Shown piece after piece: positions 40,201 to 46,200 of a stretch of 64,000 nucleotides of DNA; position 1 is the first letter of the stretch, and every line of letters begins with the position of its first letter. The position numbers and the translations under genes were made by a program. Location: positions 140,448,351-140,512,350 of the forward strand of contig CP136062.1 in assembly GCA_032622095.1 (NCBI GenBank). Reading direction: 5' to 3'. The notes beneath the pieces are model-generated. The model searched no databases, was not told the origin of the DNA, and saw only the letters and a program-made list of their open reading frames with translations. This DNA comes from Siphonodentalium dalli (taxonomy: Eukaryota > Mollusca > Scaphopoda > Gadilida > Siphonodentaliidae).

Positions 40201-43200
40201 ACGTGGGGGTTGCATTTCCTCTGAGTTGTCGTCTGTAGCCACTGTTCGGGCCAAGTGTATTCGCGTTGTGCTCAAAACACATTTTTTCGAAGTGGACGGA
40301 ACAAATTCAGGACTATTTCGTTGGCAACTATACTTCAATAGTTTCTGATTTTGAGTAACGGGTTTCCCACAGAAATCCCACCAAATGTCACGTAAACGAA
40401 CGTCGTTTGGAAATGAATGCATAATTATACCTAATTGAGAGTCACTATACCGGCCACAGCCGAAAACACTGCATTTATTTGGAATTGTCACAAATGAATT
40501 GTAAATATGGGACAATCGGGGCATATATATGGAAAATTAAAACAACATCGTGAACACGCACCCGAATAGAGTTCACATGTCGGCTCGTGTTTTTATAAGC
40601 TTTATTTCTGACACGAAAGTGTTATCTACCCCGCTCAATCGGCCTTCTATATTTCTTGTCAAAACAATAACTTTCCAAGTAGCACTTATGACAAATCACA
40701 AGTGAAGATAACTCACCGGGCGTTGAAAATTCACCACGTGTACACAATGTTATTGACATGCCATGCCCCACAGTAATTCCATTACACTTACGCGCTCGAT
40801 TCTGCATTTTCCATCGCCACTCATATGACGTCATATAGGTAGACACAATTAACTCCGACTCCGATTCCGTGTTTTTAATTAGTTTACTCATTTGACGTCA
40901 TATGAGGATTTGCGACGGAGATAGCCGACAACCGGTGGGGGTATTATTTATTTATTTCTAGGCTTATTTATTACGCGATTGTTATGGGACTTGGATCATT
41001 GTGATTACAATAGGGGTGGCTTTCCGATAGTGTTTTGTTGTTTCATCAGGATAGCAATCCTTTAATGTTTACTGACATGTGAAACATCTTTGTATTTTAA
41101 AAACATGGGGGGGGGGGGGGTTTCCTTAGTCCCGTTGGGACAGTCACACCTCTGTTTGAATTTGAGCGATCTTGTTAAAAAACATGGCTGCCATCAGTGG
41201 ATTTTACTCTTCGTAAAATACTTTGGCATGCCATACAGCGAACATTTTTCATCTAATTGATCCAAAACGTCATAAGCCTATTTGGGTTGACCTCTGTAGT
41301 ACTTAAACATTTCAACTTTCTGCATACCTAATTGTCCATTGACTGTAATGCATGACATTATCCCCCTCTCCAAGTTGATAGACTCAATAGTGCACTATAC
41401 TCTCCTCTTAGTCGCTCATTATTTGATTGTGTTGAATTTAAACATATCTTGGAATCCCTTAATTGTAGTCGCCGAAGACAATCAAAGAGGAAGCAGCTTC
41501 CTAAAAAGAAATCACCTCTTCAGCCTAGCTCGTGAGTAGAGACTGATCACATCCCATTGTTTGAATTATATCATGACCTGACTTAAAATATTGAGTGAGC
41601 TATTCTGTTACTGTTCAGTTAACCCTTTCTGTACTAAATATATTCTCCCAGTCAGTTAAAAAGTCTACATTGGAATGGTCTATTATTGATTTGGAAATTT
41701 TGGAGGGAAGTTAAGTTGATAAAAGCAAATGACAGATAAATAAAAGTGCAGACGGAGCTCTATTTATTGAAGGTAATGTTTAGATAATAAGTTCAACAAA
41801 CGACCACTATTTGGAACAAAAAGTGTGCATAGAAATGGTCTATTATTCATTTGGATGGATGTTAAGGTGATAAAAGCAGACAACAGATAAATATAAGTGC
41901 ACAAGGAGTAATTTTTATTGAGGGAAATGTTTAGATAATAATTTCAACAAACGACATATTTGTTGAACTTATTATCTGAACATTTCATATGGGATAACTA
42001 CTCGTCAATGATGCTTTAGTACAGAAAAGGGTTAATTGCTTTTGTTTATTGTTTATGTATACATGTAATTACTTTTTTTTATTTTAAATCAATTTAATAT
42101 GATCTAATTTTTTTATTAGAAGTTTCCATTGGTCATTGAAAGTTTGGTCAAAATGGTAAACACTGGCACAGTCAAGGCTAATGCTATGTGAAAGAATACT
42201 ATAAAGAAATTAGTTCCTATATACTTTTCTTCAGTTCGAGGCAGGGATATTTAAACTTGGTATGAAACCTTGTTGGGTTGAAAGGATTCTGAGTTTTAAA
42301 CACAAATATTCTGAGTGTGCCAATGTTAGCAATGCATCAAATAGTCTGAGACAAAACCACTTGATGATTACAGATTAAGAATGTCATGTGCATTTAGCAT
42401 AGGGATGTTTTTCAATACAGAGAAAAATAATAAGTTATCCTTTTTTCGAAGCTAGATTTATTTCTCTTGAATTCAAATTCAAAGTCCGTTTCTAGGAAGG
42501 AAGATCTAAAAGAAGGATGAATGTTAAAATAAATCTTTTCTAAATATTGAGTGTATGTATGTCTGGTCTAATACCATCATGGTAAAAAAGAAGTAAATTG
42601 AGTGAATGGTGGTATTCAGTAGTATTTATGAAAACAATGAAATATGAACAAACAACTGGTAATAAGCATCATAATCTGATCAAATCTTGTAAATTTAATG
42701 TCTCGTTGATTGTGATGAGTAATTATATAGCCGTCACCAATGCATATATCATCTTGTTCTTTTTGATAAGAATGTACTTCATTTAGTGACTGATTTTGAA
42801 TTTATGTTCATTAGGCCTTTTTTTTTTATCAACTCTGACCCAAAAAAAAATAATTTAATATTCATTGAGCATCAAGAAGGCCACAGGATATCATATAAAA
42901 CCATTCCTGACTAATTAGGATTAACCTACCAAAAAAAAATAAAAAACGAATTTAACTTTTTCCCCTCCTCCTACTCTATCTTATATAATTGTTCGTAAAC
43001 CAACAAATTAAACATTAGTGGCCTTATACTGATATATAATATCCATAACTTCAAAATTATCAGTTGTGAACACTATATTATGTTACTTTAACTCAATTCG
43101 CAAACACAAATACCGATATTCATGGCCAAATACTCTCTGATTTTCAGGGATGTTTCTTCTGCTGCAAATAAGAAAACAGGTTCCTCGTCCAGTGAAACCA

Positions 43201-46200
43201 ATGGGCTGCCTTCCACATCATATGAGTGAGTAGTCATCATTACCAAGGTTACCACGAAATATATAGAATTACATGTGTGACAAGCTTCATGTAATCACAT
43301 CATCATCGTTATCTAGGTGGAGTAATTAATACTTCCATGACTGAAATTTTGCGAAAACTATATGCCAATCCATTGTCTTATATATGCGAGTCTCCCATAA
43401 GGAGCCTAGCATATATAAGAGAATGCATTGACTTAACAATATTTACCTTGATCTGATAGGCCAGTGCATTCTCTTATATATGCAAGGATCCCTATGGGAG
43501 ACTCGCATATATAAGAGAATGCACTGCCACAGGATATTTAATGCTGCACCATCACAACTCCCATCGTGAAAGGGTTAACTAAATGGATTCTTTGACCAAG
43601 TTATAAATAAAAGTGTATATCGGAATGGTCTATTGATTTTGAGGGATGTACAGGTAATATAAGCAGACAGTAATCAAAAGTGCAGAACGAGTCATATTTA
43701 TTGAAGGAAATGTTCAGATAATATGTTCAGCAAACGACCTATGGTCATTATGAGCCTCTTGTTATTTCTAGAACAAGACGGAATGCTGGTGGGAAATGGA
43801 AACACCGGAAAAGAAGTTATGCAGAAAAGTTATCAGATGATGAGTCTGATCTGTTCTACAACCGTAAGTATTTAATAAACCAGATTAATGTGTGGAGTCC
43901 CTTTCATTTTAGTGCTTGGGGTGGGACACAAATTTGATTGGCACCGCCATGATCAATATCTGCAAGGAAATTTGCACCATATGCCAATCATATGTTATAA
44001 GATTTGTTAGAGGTGCAATTTTCTCATAAGTTTAACCTAATAAAGCTAGTTCCTACTATGCCCATCAGAATCTTTGTGTTTTCAACATTTAAACAAAAGT
44101 TGGATTATTTTTGTAGCCCAACTGCTGAGCCCAACGACAAGGTTTTGTTAACCTTTTCATGACTGGAGCTTCCTGAAATTTTGCGAAAACCCTGTGCCAA
44201 TTCATACTCTTATATATATGCGAGTCTCCCATGGGGAGCCTCGTATATTTAAGAAAAATACATTGGCCTAACAATATTTACCTTAACCTTGCAATCAAGT
44301 GCCTTCTTTTATATATGCGAGGCTCCCTATGGGGGGGGGGGGGGGGGGGCAAAAAAAATGGCTGCCAGTGGCCATCTTAGATTTAAAAATTCAATCCATT
44401 AGCACGGACTACAGGCCGTACTGTTTGTCTGATCATCATGAAATTTGTAATTTATTATACCCCCCTTTTAAAAAAAAAAGGGGGGTATACTGTTTTGCAC
44501 CTGTCCGTCCGTCCGTCCGTGCGTGCGTGCGTGCGGCCGTCCGTGAGTCCGTACGTCCGTCCGTCCGATGTCTGTTCGTGTCATAACTTGAACAGTAGTG
44601 CTCGGATCTCAATGAAATTAGGTATGGATGTTCACTATTATGAGGACATTAAATAGAGGGTTCCATCGTTTTGTTTGATTTTCCATTCTAGAGTTATTCA
44701 TCTTTGTTTATCTGGAAATAGTGGCTTTTTGGTCCGTCTGGTGTCTGTTCATGTCGTAACTTCCAACAGTTGTGCTGGGATCTCAACCAAATTTGGTGTG
44801 GATGTTCACAACTATGAGGACATTAAATAGAGGGTTCCATCGTTTTGTTCGGATTTTCCATTCTAGAGTTATTCATCTTTGTTTATCTTGAAATGTTGGA
44901 TTTTTGGTCCATCTGGTGTCTGTTCATGTCATAACCTGAACAGTAGTGCTCGGATCTCAATGAAATTTTGTATGGATGTTCACTACTATGAGGGCATTCA
45001 ATAGAGGGTTCCATCGTTTTGTTCGGATTTTCCATTCTAGAGTTATACATCTTTGTTCATCTGGAAATGTTGGCTTTTTGGTTTCGTCTGGTGTCTGTTC
45101 ATGTCGTAACTTCGACAGTTGTACTGGGATCTCAATGGGATTTGGTATGGATGTTCACTACTATGAGGAAATTAAAAAGAGGGTTCCATCGTTTTGTTCC
45201 GCTTTTCCATTCTAGAGTTATTCATCTTTGTTCATCTGGAAATGTTGGCTTTTTGGTCCGTCTGGTGTCTGTTCATGTCGTAACTTCAATAGTAATTGTG
45301 CTGGGATCTCAATGGAATTTGGTATAGATGTTCACTGCTATGAGGACATTCAATAGGGGGTTCCATTGTTCTGTTCTGCTTTTCCATTCTAGAGTAATTC
45401 ATCTTTGTTTATCTGGAAATGTTGGCTGTTTGATCCGTCCGATGTCTGTTCAGCTCATAACTTGAACAGTAATGGTCGGATCTCAATGAGGGGCATTTAA
45501 TGGCACATTCAACTGTTTGTTTTGGTTTTTTGTTCTATAGTTATTCATCTTTGTTTATATGAAAATGCTGATTTCTGGGTCCATATGTCTGAGTATAGCC
45601 ATCATAAGTTATAGATGTGCCCACACTAGGCGGTATGCCACGAAGGGGTATGCACCGGACGACAGTCCATCTCTTGTTTTAATATTGACATGTAGATGGG
45701 AACGAGTCATTTTGGGGTCATTTGGCCAAAAAACATAGCCGCTAGCAGCCATCTTGGATTTTACTCTTTGCATGACTAAATCCTTTGGCACGGGCTACAG
45801 GTCGTACCTTTGGTCGGATCATTGTGAAATTTGTCATGGCTGTTTGCATTGACATGTAGATGGGAATGAGTCATTTTGTGGTATAAAACACATCCGCTGG
45901 CAGTCATCATGGATTTCACTCTTTGCATGACGAAATTCCTTGGCACACCCTACAGTCCACTTCCCTCAGCCGATCATCACGAAACTTCATATTAATTTTT
46001 TGATATTGATCTAATAGATGGAAGCTATCTAATGTTTTTGAATTTCATTTGAAAACATAGCCGCCAGCAACCATCTTGGATTTTAATTTATATATATATA
46101 TCTTCATGTTGATAATCTAGTATTACTTAGACATTTCAACTTTTCGCATTCCTAATCGCTCCATTGACACTTGAAATTATTCCCTTTTCAAATTGAGCTA

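Noticed and set aside
43226..43235. Exon 9 ending after GAG rather than GA
   Set aside because: It would need a TGAGTAG donor and break the phase with exon 10.
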